Source: Cyanobium sp. PCC 7001
GTDB taxonomy: Bacteria > Cyanobacteriota > Cyanobacteriia > PCC-6307 > Cyanobiaceae
Reading direction: 5' to 3'
Length of the DNA stretch: 64,000 nucleotides
Assembly: GCF_000155635.1 (NCBI RefSeq)
Contig: NZ_DS990556.1
Location: 1,346,503 to 1,410,502, forward strand
How positions within the stretch are numbered: the stretch's first letter is position 1; each line of letters starts with the position of its first letter. This document shows positions 57,170 through 64,000 of the stretch, in pieces. Made by a program: the position numbers and the translations under genes. A model generated the notes under the pieces. It was not told the origin of the DNA. It did not search any database and saw only the letters and a list, made by a program, of their open reading frames with translations.

Positions 57170-58747
57170 GTGGGCACCCGGCGCTGTTTCGCCTTCCTGC
57201 TGGCGGCCCTGCTGCTGCTGGGCCTTCCCCAGATCGCCAGCGCCGCCTGGATCACCCTCGACGGGCAGCGGGTGGTGGAGATCAAGAGCGCCGCCGGCGC
57301 CCAGTCGCCCGATGAGGTGGCCGCCCGGATCACCACCCAGCTCAACCGGCTGGTGCGCAGTCCCCGCTTCCGGGCCGACCGGGTGGTGGTGCGGGAGGAG
57401 CCGCCCTACTCGATGGTGGGCCTGCTCGACCCGCAGGGCAACTTCCAGCCCGGACTGGCCGTGGATGAGCGGGCCGCCAAGGAGGCCGGCACCACCCGTG
57501 AGGCCCTGGCCAACCGCTACCGCGACGCGGTGCGCAAGGCCGTTCTGGACTACGAAGACCGCAACAGGCTGCGCAACTGGATCGTCGGCACCCTGCTGGC
57601 CCTGGCTGTGCTGGCGATCTACGTGGTGTGGCTGCGCTGGCAGCGGCGCACCCACGTGCGGCTCAAGCGCTGGCTCTCGGGCCGCAGCGTGCAGGTGGCC
57701 CCGAAGCTGAAGATCGGCAAGCAGACCCTGATCACCCCCGCCCAGACCCGGGCCTTCACCCAGCTCTCGCTCTCGATCCTGCACTGGGGCCTGCTGCTCA
57801 CGGTGAGCTGGCTGCTGATCCCGCTGCTGCTCAGTTTCTTCCCCCCCACCCAGGCCATGGCGGAGGGGTTGCGCGGCCAGATTCTGCGCCTGGCGATCCG
57901 GCTGATCCAGGCCTGTCTGGCTCTGGTGCCCAACCTGCTCTGGATCGCCCTGATCGCGGTGCTCACCACCCTGATGCTGCGCGTCAGCAACTGGCTGTTC
58001 TCCGCCCTGCGGCGCGGCCAGATCAGCATCCGCTGGTTCTACCGGGAGTGGGCGATTCCCACCCGCCGCATCGCCAACATCCTGATCGTGCTGATCGGGC
58101 TGGTGTTCGCCTTCCCCTACATCCCCGGCTCCGACAGCAAGGTGTTCCAGGGGGCCGGCCTGCTGTTCGGCGTGCTGGCGGCCCTGGGCTCCAGCGCCGT
58201 CGCCACCAACGTGATCAGCGGTCTGATGCTCATCTACACCCGCGCCTTCCTGGAGGGTGACCGGGTGGAGATCAACGGCGTGGTGGGCCACGTGCAGGAG
58301 CGGGCCCTGCTGGTCACCCGCATCCGCACGCCCCGCAACGAACTGGTGAGCATCCCCAACGCGGCCGTGATCACCTCCTCGGTGGTGAACTACAGCTTCT
58401 CCCGCCGGGAGATCCGCAAGCCCGTGGCGCTCAGCACCACGATCACCATCGGCTACGACGTGCCCTGGCGCCAGGTGCACGCCCTGCTGCTGGCCGCGGC
58501 CGAATCCGTGGAGGGCATCAGTGAGGAGGTGGCGCCCTTCGTGCTGCAGACCAGCCTCAACGACTTCCACATCAGCTACGAGCTCACCGCCAGCGTGCGC
58601 GACGCCAAGAAGTACCGCGAGACTCTCTCCGATCTACTGGCCGCCATCCAGGACCAGTTCGCCGCCGCCAAGGTGGAGATCCTCTCCCCGGGGTATCACG
58701 CCATCCGCAACGGCAATCCCAGCACCCTGCCGCCGGTCACGGGCTAG
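57170..58747 (+). CDS. MscS-family mechanosensitive channel
   Basis: About 525 residues. GTG 57170 gives a proper signal peptide (RRCFAFLLAALLLLGLPQIA); GTG 57122 and a GATAATGCC that could be a -10 lie just upstream. A periplasmic part (to about 145), four or five membrane helices, and then the MscS core: VLAALGSSAVATNVISGLML (pore helix), LEGDRVEINGVVGHVQERAL and IPNAAVITSSVVNYSFS (beta domain). It opens under membrane tension to release solutes. Its last 11 bp overlap the convergent EAL gene. Confidence 0.88.
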   Translation: MGTRRCFAFLLAALLLLGLPQIASAAWITLDGQRVVEIKSAAGAQSPDEVAARITTQLNRLVRSPRFRADRVVVREEPPYSMVGLLDPQGNFQPGLAVDERAAKEAGTTREALANRYRDAVRKAVLDYEDRNRLRNWIVGTLLALAVLAIYVVWLRWQRRTHVRLKRWLSGRSVQVAPKLKIGKQTLITPAQTRAFTQLSLSILHWGLLLTVSWLLIPLLLSFFPPTQAMAEGLRGQILRLAIRLIQACLALVPNLLWIALIAVLTTLMLRVSNWLFSALRRGQISIRWFYREWAIPTRRIANILIVLIGLVFAFPYIPGSDSKVFQGAGLLFGVLAALGSSAVATNVISGLMLIYTRAFLEGDRVEINGVVGHVQERALLVTRIRTPRNELVSIPNAAVITSSVVNYSFSRREIRKPVALSTTITIGYDVPWRQVHALLLAAAESVEGISEEVAPFVLQTSLNDFHISYELTASVRDAKKYRETLSDLLAAIQDQFAAAKVEILSPGYHAIRNGNPSTLPPVTG

Positions 58748-60647
58748 GGCGCTCGCCCGCCCCCACCGCCTGCCCGCCCAGCCAGGCCACGGCCTCGTGC
58801 AGGAGCAGCGGCGGGGCGAACAGGTACCCCTGGGCGCTGCGGATGCCCTGCTCCAGCAGCCAGGCGCGCTGCACGGCGGAATCCACCCCCTCCGCCGTGA
58901 TCGCCAGATCCAGATCCCGGAGCATCAGCACCATCCTGCTGAGCAGGGTGCGCGGGGAGCGGCTGCCGGAATCGAGCTGGGCGATGAAGCTGCGGTCGAG
59001 CTTCACCCGCTGGATCGGCAGGGAGATCAGCCGCGCCAGCGACGAATAGCCCGTGCCGAAATCATCGATCGCCACGCTCACCTGCAGGGCGGCCAGGCGC
59101 TGCAGGAAGGCATCCACCGCGGCGGAACTCGCATGGAAGGCCTCCTCCAGCAGCTCCACCTGCAGGGTCCAGCCGGCGGGCAGGGTGGCGGCCTCCAGGC
59201 GTTCCAGCAGCCTGGCGCCGAGGGAGGGGTCGCTGAGCACGCCGCTGGAGAGGTTCACGCTCATCAGCATCGGAGCGGCCGGCTGGCCCCCCGGGGCCTC
59301 GGCCAGCTGGGGCAGGGCCGCCAGGGCCTTCTCCAGCATCAGCAGATCCACCTCGCCGGTGAGGCCGGCATCGCGGGCCTCTGGAAGGAAGCGGGCCGGC
59401 GGCAGCAGCTGGCCCTGATGCTGCCAGCGGGCCAGGGCCTCGAAGCCGAGGGGCCGGCCGCTGGCGGGGTCCACGATCGGCTGAAACGACGGGGCCAGAT
59501 CGCGCTCATCGAGGGCGGTGTGGAACTCGGACGCGAAGCGGAACCCCCCCAGCGTGGCGCTGCGGCTCTGGGCATCCAGGCCGTGCCAGGCGCAGCCCTG
59601 GATGGTGCAGGCCCGCTGCAGGGCCAGCCCCCCGTCCGCCAGCAGCGCCTGGCTGGATTCGCCGTGACCCCTGGCCACGGCGATGCCCACCGCCATTGCC
59701 ATCCCCACCGACACATCCCCGACCCGGTGCAGCTGGCTCACCGCCGTGGTGAGGCGCTGCCCGAGGGCATCGAGCCGCTCCGGCGGCGGCGGATCCGGCC
59801 ACAGCACCAGCAGGTCCCCCTCCCCGATCCCGCCGATCGCGCCCCCGGGCGGCAGCACGGCCAGAAGGCGACGCGAGGCCTCCGCCAGGCAGGCCTCCGC
59901 CACGGCCGCGCCGAAGGCGGCATTGATGCGCTCGTGATCCCGCAGCCGGCACCGCACCAGGGCAAAGGGATGACCCGCCGCCTGGGCCACCTTCCGCTCG
60001 AGCTGCCGCAGGATCTCCTCCCGGCCCAGCAGCCCCGGTGAGGCCTGTTCCGCCTCCGCAGGCTCCGCAGCCTGGCTGTGGGACCGGCTGAGTTCTTCGC
60101 AGCGGTGGGCCGCTAGAGCGGCCAGGCGCTGCAGGCTGTCCACCTGCTGGCCATCCAGCTGCCGCGGTTCGTGGCCGAACACACACAGGCTGCCCAGCTG
60201 GAAACCGCCGGAGGAGATCAGGGGAAAGCCGGCATAGAAGCGCACATGGGGTGGCCCCGTGACCAGCGGGTGGGCCTGCGCGCGGGGATCGCTCTGCGCA
60301 TCGGCCACGATCAGGGGATCGCGGCTGAGAACCGTCTGGCCGCAGAGGGAGGCGCCGCGCGGCAGCGAACTGGTGTGCAGTTCCAGCCCCACGCAGCTCC
60401 GGAACCGCAGCAGGTCGTGGTCCACCAGGCTGAGCATGGCGATCTCCGTGCCCGCGCAGCGCCGTGCCAGCTCGCTGATGTGATCGAACACCGGATCGGC
60501 ACCGGACTGAGGCGGCCCTTCGCTCGCCCCATCGCCCGCCAGCTCGGGGAGCCGTTCAGCCGCGTCGGAGGGGATGGCGAGGGGGGGCATGACGGGAGGC
60601 CGCATCGCGGAAGCGAGGGCAGGGGCGTGGACTGGGCCACCCCACAT
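58737..60647 (-). CDS. GAF-(degenerate GGDEF)-EAL protein
   Basis: 636 residues. GAF domain (about 55-185): IAMLSLVDHDLLRFRSCVGL, RGASLCGQTVLSRDPLIVAD, FYAGFPLISSGGFQLGSLCV. The GGDEF-like domain keeps the layout but reads IGEGDLLVLWP instead of GGDEF, so it is not a cyclase. The EAL domain has GFEALARWQHQG, SVNLSSGVLSD, VAIDDFGTGYSSLARLISL and AITAEGVDS with the catalytic Glu and Asp residues, so it is probably an active cyclic-di-GMP phosphodiesterase. ATG 60605 or 60590 are alternative starts; GGGGGT lies before 60647. Confidence 0.88.
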   Translation of the reverse strand: MWGGPVHAPALASAMRPPVMPPLAIPSDAAERLPELAGDGASEGPPQSGADPVFDHISELARRCAGTEIAMLSLVDHDLLRFRSCVGLELHTSSLPRGASLCGQTVLSRDPLIVADAQSDPRAQAHPLVTGPPHVRFYAGFPLISSGGFQLGSLCVFGHEPRQLDGQQVDSLQRLAALAAHRCEELSRSHSQAAEPAEAEQASPGLLGREEILRQLERKVAQAAGHPFALVRCRLRDHERINAAFGAAVAEACLAEASRRLLAVLPPGGAIGGIGEGDLLVLWPDPPPPERLDALGQRLTTAVSQLHRVGDVSVGMAMAVGIAVARGHGESSQALLADGGLALQRACTIQGCAWHGLDAQSRSATLGGFRFASEFHTALDERDLAPSFQPIVDPASGRPLGFEALARWQHQGQLLPPARFLPEARDAGLTGEVDLLMLEKALAALPQLAEAPGGQPAAPMLMSVNLSSGVLSDPSLGARLLERLEAATLPAGWTLQVELLEEAFHASSAAVDAFLQRLAALQVSVAIDDFGTGYSSLARLISLPIQRVKLDRSFIAQLDSGSRSPRTLLSRMVLMLRDLDLAITAEGVDSAVQRAWLLEQGIRSAQGYLFAPPLLLHEAVAWLGGQAVGAGERPSP

Positions 60648-61517
60648 CTAGCCACCCCCGGGTTCCACCCGGTAGCGGCAGTTCAGGCTGCAGGAGCCAC
60701 CCGGCTCCACCATCAGGCGGCGGTCGCCGCTGATCAGGGCCCCGCGGGGGGCCGTCCAGGGCTCCAGGCACAGCATCGGCCGGGGTGGGTCGGTCCAGAG
60801 CACCACCAGATCGAGGGGAGCGCTGGGCTCCAGGGTCACCGTGCCGCCGCCGCCGGCGTCAAGCAGCCGCACCGGTCCGCGGGGATGGGCCAGCAGGTCC
60901 ACGCCCTCACCGAGCGCGTCGAGCTGTCCGGCCAGCGCGGCCGGGGCCATCGTGTGGTGGTCGAAGCCCTCGGCGGGCAGCCCCTCAAGGCGCACGGCCG
61001 CCAGATCCGCCACGGCCCAGTAGGGATGGAGCCCGAAGCTGAAGGGCATCGGATCCTCGCCGGCGTTGCTCACCAACGCCTCGATGGCCAGTTCGCCGGG
61101 GGCCAGCCTGTAGTCGAGGCGAAGCCGGAAGCGGAAGGGATAGGCCGCCAGGGTGTCGGGGTCATGGCCGAGCTCGAGCCGCACGCCCAGGCCATCCTCC
61201 AGGGCGGAAAGGCTCCAGGGCCTGTCGCGGGCGAAGCCGTGCTGGGCCAGGCTGACCTCCCCCTGGGGCAGGCTCAGCCGCCCGGAGGGCACCCCGCCGC
61301 AGATCGGGAACAGCACCGGGATTCCTCCCCGCACCGACAGGCTCGGATCGGCGAACCGCTCCGCGTCGAAGTAGAGCCAGTCGCGGCCGAGGCTGCTCCA
61401 GGCGGTGACCAGGCCACCCCGTTCGGGCACCACCCGCAGCACCTCCGCACCGGATGGATCGGTGTACTCCCAGTGCGGATAGGGCTCACGCCGCTGTTGC
61501 AGAACCATCGAGAACAA
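60648..61517 (-). CDS. Aldose-1-epimerase/hexose-phosphate mutarotase-like protein
   Basis: 289 residues with the galactose-mutarotase fold: LVTAWSSLGRDWLYFDAERF, IPVLFPICGGVPSGRLSLPQ, HGFARDRPW (catalytic His), SFGLHPYWAVADL (second His) and PWTAPRGALISGDRRLMVEP. These enzymes interconvert sugar anomers; many cyanobacterial members act on hexose 6-phosphate. It ends 1 bp before the EAL gene start, so the two are probably co-transcribed. Confidence 0.85.
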   Translation of the reverse strand: MFSMVLQQRREPYPHWEYTDPSGAEVLRVVPERGGLVTAWSSLGRDWLYFDAERFADPSLSVRGGIPVLFPICGGVPSGRLSLPQGEVSLAQHGFARDRPWSLSALEDGLGVRLELGHDPDTLAAYPFRFRLRLDYRLAPGELAIEALVSNAGEDPMPFSFGLHPYWAVADLAAVRLEGLPAEGFDHHTMAPAALAGQLDALGEGVDLLAHPRGPVRLLDAGGGGTVTLEPSAPLDLVVLWTDPPRPMLCLEPWTAPRGALISGDRRLMVEPGGSCSLNCRYRVEPGGG

Positions 61518-61593
61518 CGATCGCCGGGGCGGCGGCGTGATGGAGTGGGGCGTGATGGAGTGGTGGCGTGAAGAGCGCCGAGAGATGCGGAGC

Positions 61594-61776
61594 TCAGCTG
61601 TGCTGGCGGAGGATCTCCGTGCAGGTGGTCACGCACTCGCCATCATCGATGGAGCAGGTGGTGATGCACTCGAAATAGGCCTCCACCGGATCATGGTCCG
61701 CCGGGGGGAAGGCGCTGGAGGGTGGATGGTCGGTGAGGGGATCGGCTGCGGTGTTGTAGCCGTGGGAAGCCGTCAT
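61594..61776 (-). CDS. 60-residue Cys-rich acidic protein
   Basis: ATG 61776 to the stop at 61594. The C-terminal half reads VEAYFECITTCSIDDGECVT TCTEILRQHS, with a C-x3-C ... C-x3-C pattern that could bind a metal or form two disulfides in a helical hairpin. The N-terminus is His/Pro/Asp-rich. Similar short proteins occur in picocyanobacteria; no function known. The frame is open far upstream but only this part looks like protein. Confidence 0.6.
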   Translation of the reverse strand: MTASHGYNTAADPLTDHPPSSAFPPADHDPVEAYFECITTCSIDDGECVTTCTEILRQHS

Positions 61777-61911
61777 GGCGTCGGTGGGATGAATGTTCTT
61801 TGACCGTATGAAGGTCCCCTCAGGCAGGCAAGCAGGTTGAGCAGGGATACCCATGCAACGATTGCGAGGTGTGAAGTAAGGCCTCTGCGGCCGCGCCGAT
61901 GCCCCTGTCTG

Positions 61912-62427
61912 ATGCCCCTGTCTGAGCTCGACGCCGCCGCGATCCTGGAGCTGGAGCGGCACAGCCGCACCCACGGGTCGGGGCTGGATGCGGAGGCCCT
62001 GCGTGGCGGCTGGCGCTTGCAGCGGCTCTGGGATCGCCAGGCCCGGCCGATGCAGGCCGCGGCGGCACTGCTGCGGCCCCTCGCCGCCAGCCTCAGCCTG
62101 ACCCCTGGCAGCAACGGCGAGCTGGCCGTACGCAACAGCGTGGGGCTCGGGAGCCTGGAGCTGCGCTTCGAGGGCGGTGGCGAGCTGCGCGGCCGGCGGC
62201 CCCTGCTGGTGTTCTGGTTCGATCGCCTCGAGATGCGGCTGGCGGGGCGGCGGCTGTGGCAGCGCCCTCTGGCCCGACCGGCCGAGCGTTCCCTGCCCTT
62301 CTTCGCCCTGATCGCCAGCCGGCAGGAGGGGGAGGAGGCCTGGCTGGTGGCCCGCGGCCGGGGCGGCGGGCTGGCCCTCTGGTGGCGGGAACCGCTCAGC
62401 AGATCCGGGGCAGCAGTTCGCCGCTGA
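61912..62427 (+). CDS. Conserved-type cyanobacterial hypothetical protein
   Basis: 171 residues from ATG 61912 (the frame is open to 61837). An N-terminal helix-rich section (LERHSRTHGSGLDAEALRGG WRLQRLW) precedes a beta-rich part with SLELRFEGGGELRGRRPLLV and FWFDRLEMRLAGRRLWQRPL, ending in LPFFALIASRQEGEEAWLVA. This resembles small cyanobacterial proteins of the lipocalin/plastid-lipid-associated type, but the match is not certain. It overlaps the end of hypE by 32 bp, convergently. Confidence 0.55.
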   Translation: MPLSELDAAAILELERHSRTHGSGLDAEALRGGWRLQRLWDRQARPMQAAAALLRPLAASLSLTPGSNGELAVRNSVGLGSLELRFEGGGELRGRRPLLVFWFDRLEMRLAGRRLWQRPLARPAERSLPFFALIASRQEGEEAWLVARGRGGGLALWWREPLSRSGAAVRR

Positions 62428-63445
62428 GGGGCACCAGCAGCCGCTCGGTGCCCAGGGCCGTGGTGAGCAGCACCCGCGGACTGCGGTGAGCCGGGCGCAC
62501 CTCGCCGATCCAGGCCCCACCTCCGGCCGCGAGCAACGGTTCCACCAGGGCCCGCTGCTCCGGTGCCACCACCGCCACCAGCCGCCCTTCGTTGGCCAGG
62601 TGCAGGGGCTCGAAGCCGAGCACCGCGCAGGTGCTGGCCACCGCCGGGAGCACCGGCAGACGGTGCTCCTCGATGGCGATCTCCACCCGGGCCGCAACGG
62701 CCAGCTCCTGCAGGGCGCTGGCCAGCCCGCCCCGTGTGAGATCCCGCAGGCAGTGGGGCACCGCCCCGGCCGCCAGCAGCTGCTCCACCAGAGGCCAGAG
62801 CGGAGCGCAGTCGCTGAGCACGGGCGGCTCCAACCGCAGGCCGTGGCGGGCGGCGAGGATCGCCACCCCGTGGCGGCCCAGATCGCCGCTCACCAGCACC
62901 TGATCCCCCGGGCGGATCGCGGTGGGATCGATGGCGCTGGAACCGGTTGCCGCAGCACTGCCCCGTGCGGAATCGCACAGCGTGCCGATGCCACTGGTGG
63001 TGATGAAGATGCCGTCGGCCTTGCCCCGCTCCACCACCTTGGTGTCACCGGTCACGATCGCCACGCCGCACTCTCTGGCCGCGGCCGCCATCGAGGCCAC
63101 CAGCCGCCGCAGCAGCGCCAGGGGCAGCCCCTCCTCCAGGATCAGCCCGACGCTGATCCACAGGGGGCGGGCCCCGGCCATGGCCAGGTCGTTGGCGGTG
63201 CCCACCACCGCCAGCCGGCCGATGTCACCGCCCGGAAACTCCAGCGGCTGCACCACGTAGCCATCGGTGCTGAAGGCCAGCCGGCCATGGGGCAGGGCCA
63301 GGCTGGCGGCATCGTGCAGCACCTGTTGCGGATCGGTGTACAGGGCACGCAGCTCCTGATCGATCAGTCGCTGCATCAGGGTGCCGCCACCGCCGTGGGC
63401 CAGCTGGATGCAGGCATCCCCGTCCAGGGGCAGGGAACCGCTCAC
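62396..63445 (-). CDS. hypE: [NiFe]-hydrogenase maturation protein HypE
   Basis: 349 residues from GTG 63445, which follows the hypD stop (4-bp overlap). HypE carries a carbamoyl group on its last residue and dehydrates it to the thiocyanate that becomes the cyanide ligand of the hydrogenase iron. Features: IQLAHGGGGTLMQRLIDQEL, FSTDGYVVQPLEFPGGDIGR (ATP-binding), CLRDLTRGGLASALQELAV, and the essential C-terminal PRIC with Cys as the very last residue. This shows a functional maturation system and so predicts a [NiFe] hydrogenase elsewhere in the genome. Confidence 0.93.
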   Translation of the reverse strand: MSGSLPLDGDACIQLAHGGGGTLMQRLIDQELRALYTDPQQVLHDAASLALPHGRLAFSTDGYVVQPLEFPGGDIGRLAVVGTANDLAMAGARPLWISVGLILEEGLPLALLRRLVASMAAAARECGVAIVTGDTKVVERGKADGIFITTSGIGTLCDSARGSAAATGSSAIDPTAIRPGDQVLVSGDLGRHGVAILAARHGLRLEPPVLSDCAPLWPLVEQLLAAGAVPHCLRDLTRGGLASALQELAVAARVEIAIEEHRLPVLPAVASTCAVLGFEPLHLANEGRLVAVVAPEQRALVEPLLAAGGGAWIGEVRPAHRSPRVLLTTALGTERLLVPLSGELLPRIC

Positions 63446-64000
63446 AGGGCGGGTGCTGCGGCTGCGACGGTCGTCGCCTCGGCGCTGCGGTAGCGGTGGT
63501 AGGCCGCGCAAGCCCCCTCGCTCGACACCATCGGCGCCCCCAGTGGATGCTCCGGCCGGCAGCGCCCCCCGAAGGCGGGGCAGTCGGTGGGCACGGCCCG
63601 CCCCTGCAGGATCTGGCCGGCGATGCACGCCGATGGGCCATCACCGAAGCCGTCGCCCGAGGTGCTGTTCACACCGCCGAAGCCTGGCGCCTCGCCGCAG
63701 AACCCACCGAAGCGGCGGCGGGCATCGAGATCCGCGTAGGCGGGCCGCAGCCCCAGACCGCCGCCCGGGATCACCCCCAGGCCGCGCCACGGCTGATCCA
63801 CCACCGCGAACACCTCCTCCAGCAAGGCCCTGGCCCCGGGATTGCCGTGCTCGCGCACCACCTGGCCATAGGCGTTCACCACCGCCGGGGTGCCCGCCTC
63901 CAGCAGCTGCACGCAGCGCCACAGCCCCAGCAGCAGGTCCTCGGGCTCGAATCCCGTGGCCACCACCGGCACGCCGTGGCCGGCGGCCAGGGGCTCCAGC
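63442..64000 (-). CDS. hypD: [NiFe]-hydrogenase maturation protein HypD (C-terminal part, cut by window end)
   Basis: The frame runs off the right edge, so only the last 185 or so residues are seen. VPVVATGFEPEDLLLGLWRC, VVNAYGQVVREHGNPGARAL, LGVIPGGGLGLRPAYADLDA and RRFGGFC carry the HypD layout, with the 4Fe-4S-binding cysteines of the C-terminal part (CIAGQILQGRAVPTDCPAFG and GRCRPEHPLGAPMVSSEGAC). HypD holds the iron while CO and CN ligands are added, together with HypC. It precedes and overlaps hypE. Confidence 0.93.
   Translation of the reverse strand, partial: LEPLAAGHGVPVVATGFEPEDLLLGLWRCVQLLEAGTPAVVNAYGQVVREHGNPGARALLEEVFAVVDQPWRGLGVIPGGGLGLRPAYADLDARRRFGGFCGEAPGFGGVNSTSGDGFGDGPSACIAGQILQGRAVPTDCPAFGGRCRPEHPLGAPMVSSEGACAAYHRYRSAEATTVAAAAPAL

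Noticed and set aside
1-64000. CRISPR arrays and insertion sequences
   Set aside because: No regularly spaced repeats with unique spacers, no cas-like proteins and no transposase-like frames or terminal inverted repeats were seen.

Overview
The window is GC-rich (roughly two thirds G+C) DNA that I infer comes from a Cyanobium/Synechococcus-type picocyanobacterium. The inference rests on gene content: a DUF1651-type small protein, a GluR0-sized glutamate-receptor-like channel, a GAPDH-ArsJ arsenate module, single Nif11 and DUF2721 proteins, and hydrogenase-maturation genes hypE and hypD at the right edge. No rRNA or intact tRNA gene is present, so the genus is an inference.

Layout. (1) 1 to about 8.7 kb is an accessory island, probably a phage satellite or integrative element: many small unrecognised proteins, an AlpA/excisionase-type protein, a lone HK97-type major capsid protein, a T-shaped nested palindrome, a 57-bp tandem repeat and a paired Fur/Zur-like operator. 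It ends at a tRNA-Arg(UCU)-like 3' half that looks like an attachment-site scar. (2) 8.9-11.6 kb is znuA-znuC-znuB (zinc import) behind a Zur-type palindrome. (3) 11.7-36.3 kb is mostly core or metabolic: a split chrA, two TauE/SafE exporters, a class II amidotransferase, Hsp20, an SDR, the gapdh-arsJ pair facing a frameshifted pstS (both preceded by ArsR-type ATCAA-N6-TTG palindromes), a cytochrome P450 cluster, a GluR0-like channel, a GAF protein, a GH57 protein, a TetR/GST/FMN-oxidase cluster, dCTP deaminase, Nif11 and a cyclopropane-fatty-acid synthase.

(4) 36.3-50.2 kb is a defence and toxin-antitoxin island, partly much poorer in GC: DUF6883/DUF4926/HicB; a PD-(D/E)XK-DUF2075 helicase followed by a J-domain protein and an HNH-type protein; a HEPN protein with a P-loop ATPase whose gene is frameshifted; a PLD-helicase-DUF3427 protein; an antitoxin/Doc pair; MntA with a deleted HepT; and several gene corpses (nucleotidyltransferase, helicase tail, Old Yellow Enzyme, DUF433/DUF5615). 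(5) 50.3-64 kb returns to core-like genes: a TIGR04283-type glycosyltransferase, VOC, BCAM0308-type and DUF2721 proteins, a cupin, a VTT-domain/flavoprotein-reductase fusion, an MscS channel, a GAF-GGDEF-EAL protein, an aldose-1-epimerase-like protein, then hypE and the 3' part of hypD.

How parts work together. ZnuABC forms a Zur-controlled importer. GAPDH and ArsJ together would turn arsenate into an exported arseno-phosphoglycerate, and pstS shares their operator type. HypE and HypD act in [NiFe]-hydrogenase cyanide-ligand synthesis. The most likely places for undescribed biology are the nuclease-helicase/J-domain/HNH run (37.2-40.9 kb), the HEPN-ATPase pair (41.0-43.0 kb) and the capsid-bearing island with its T-shaped palindrome.
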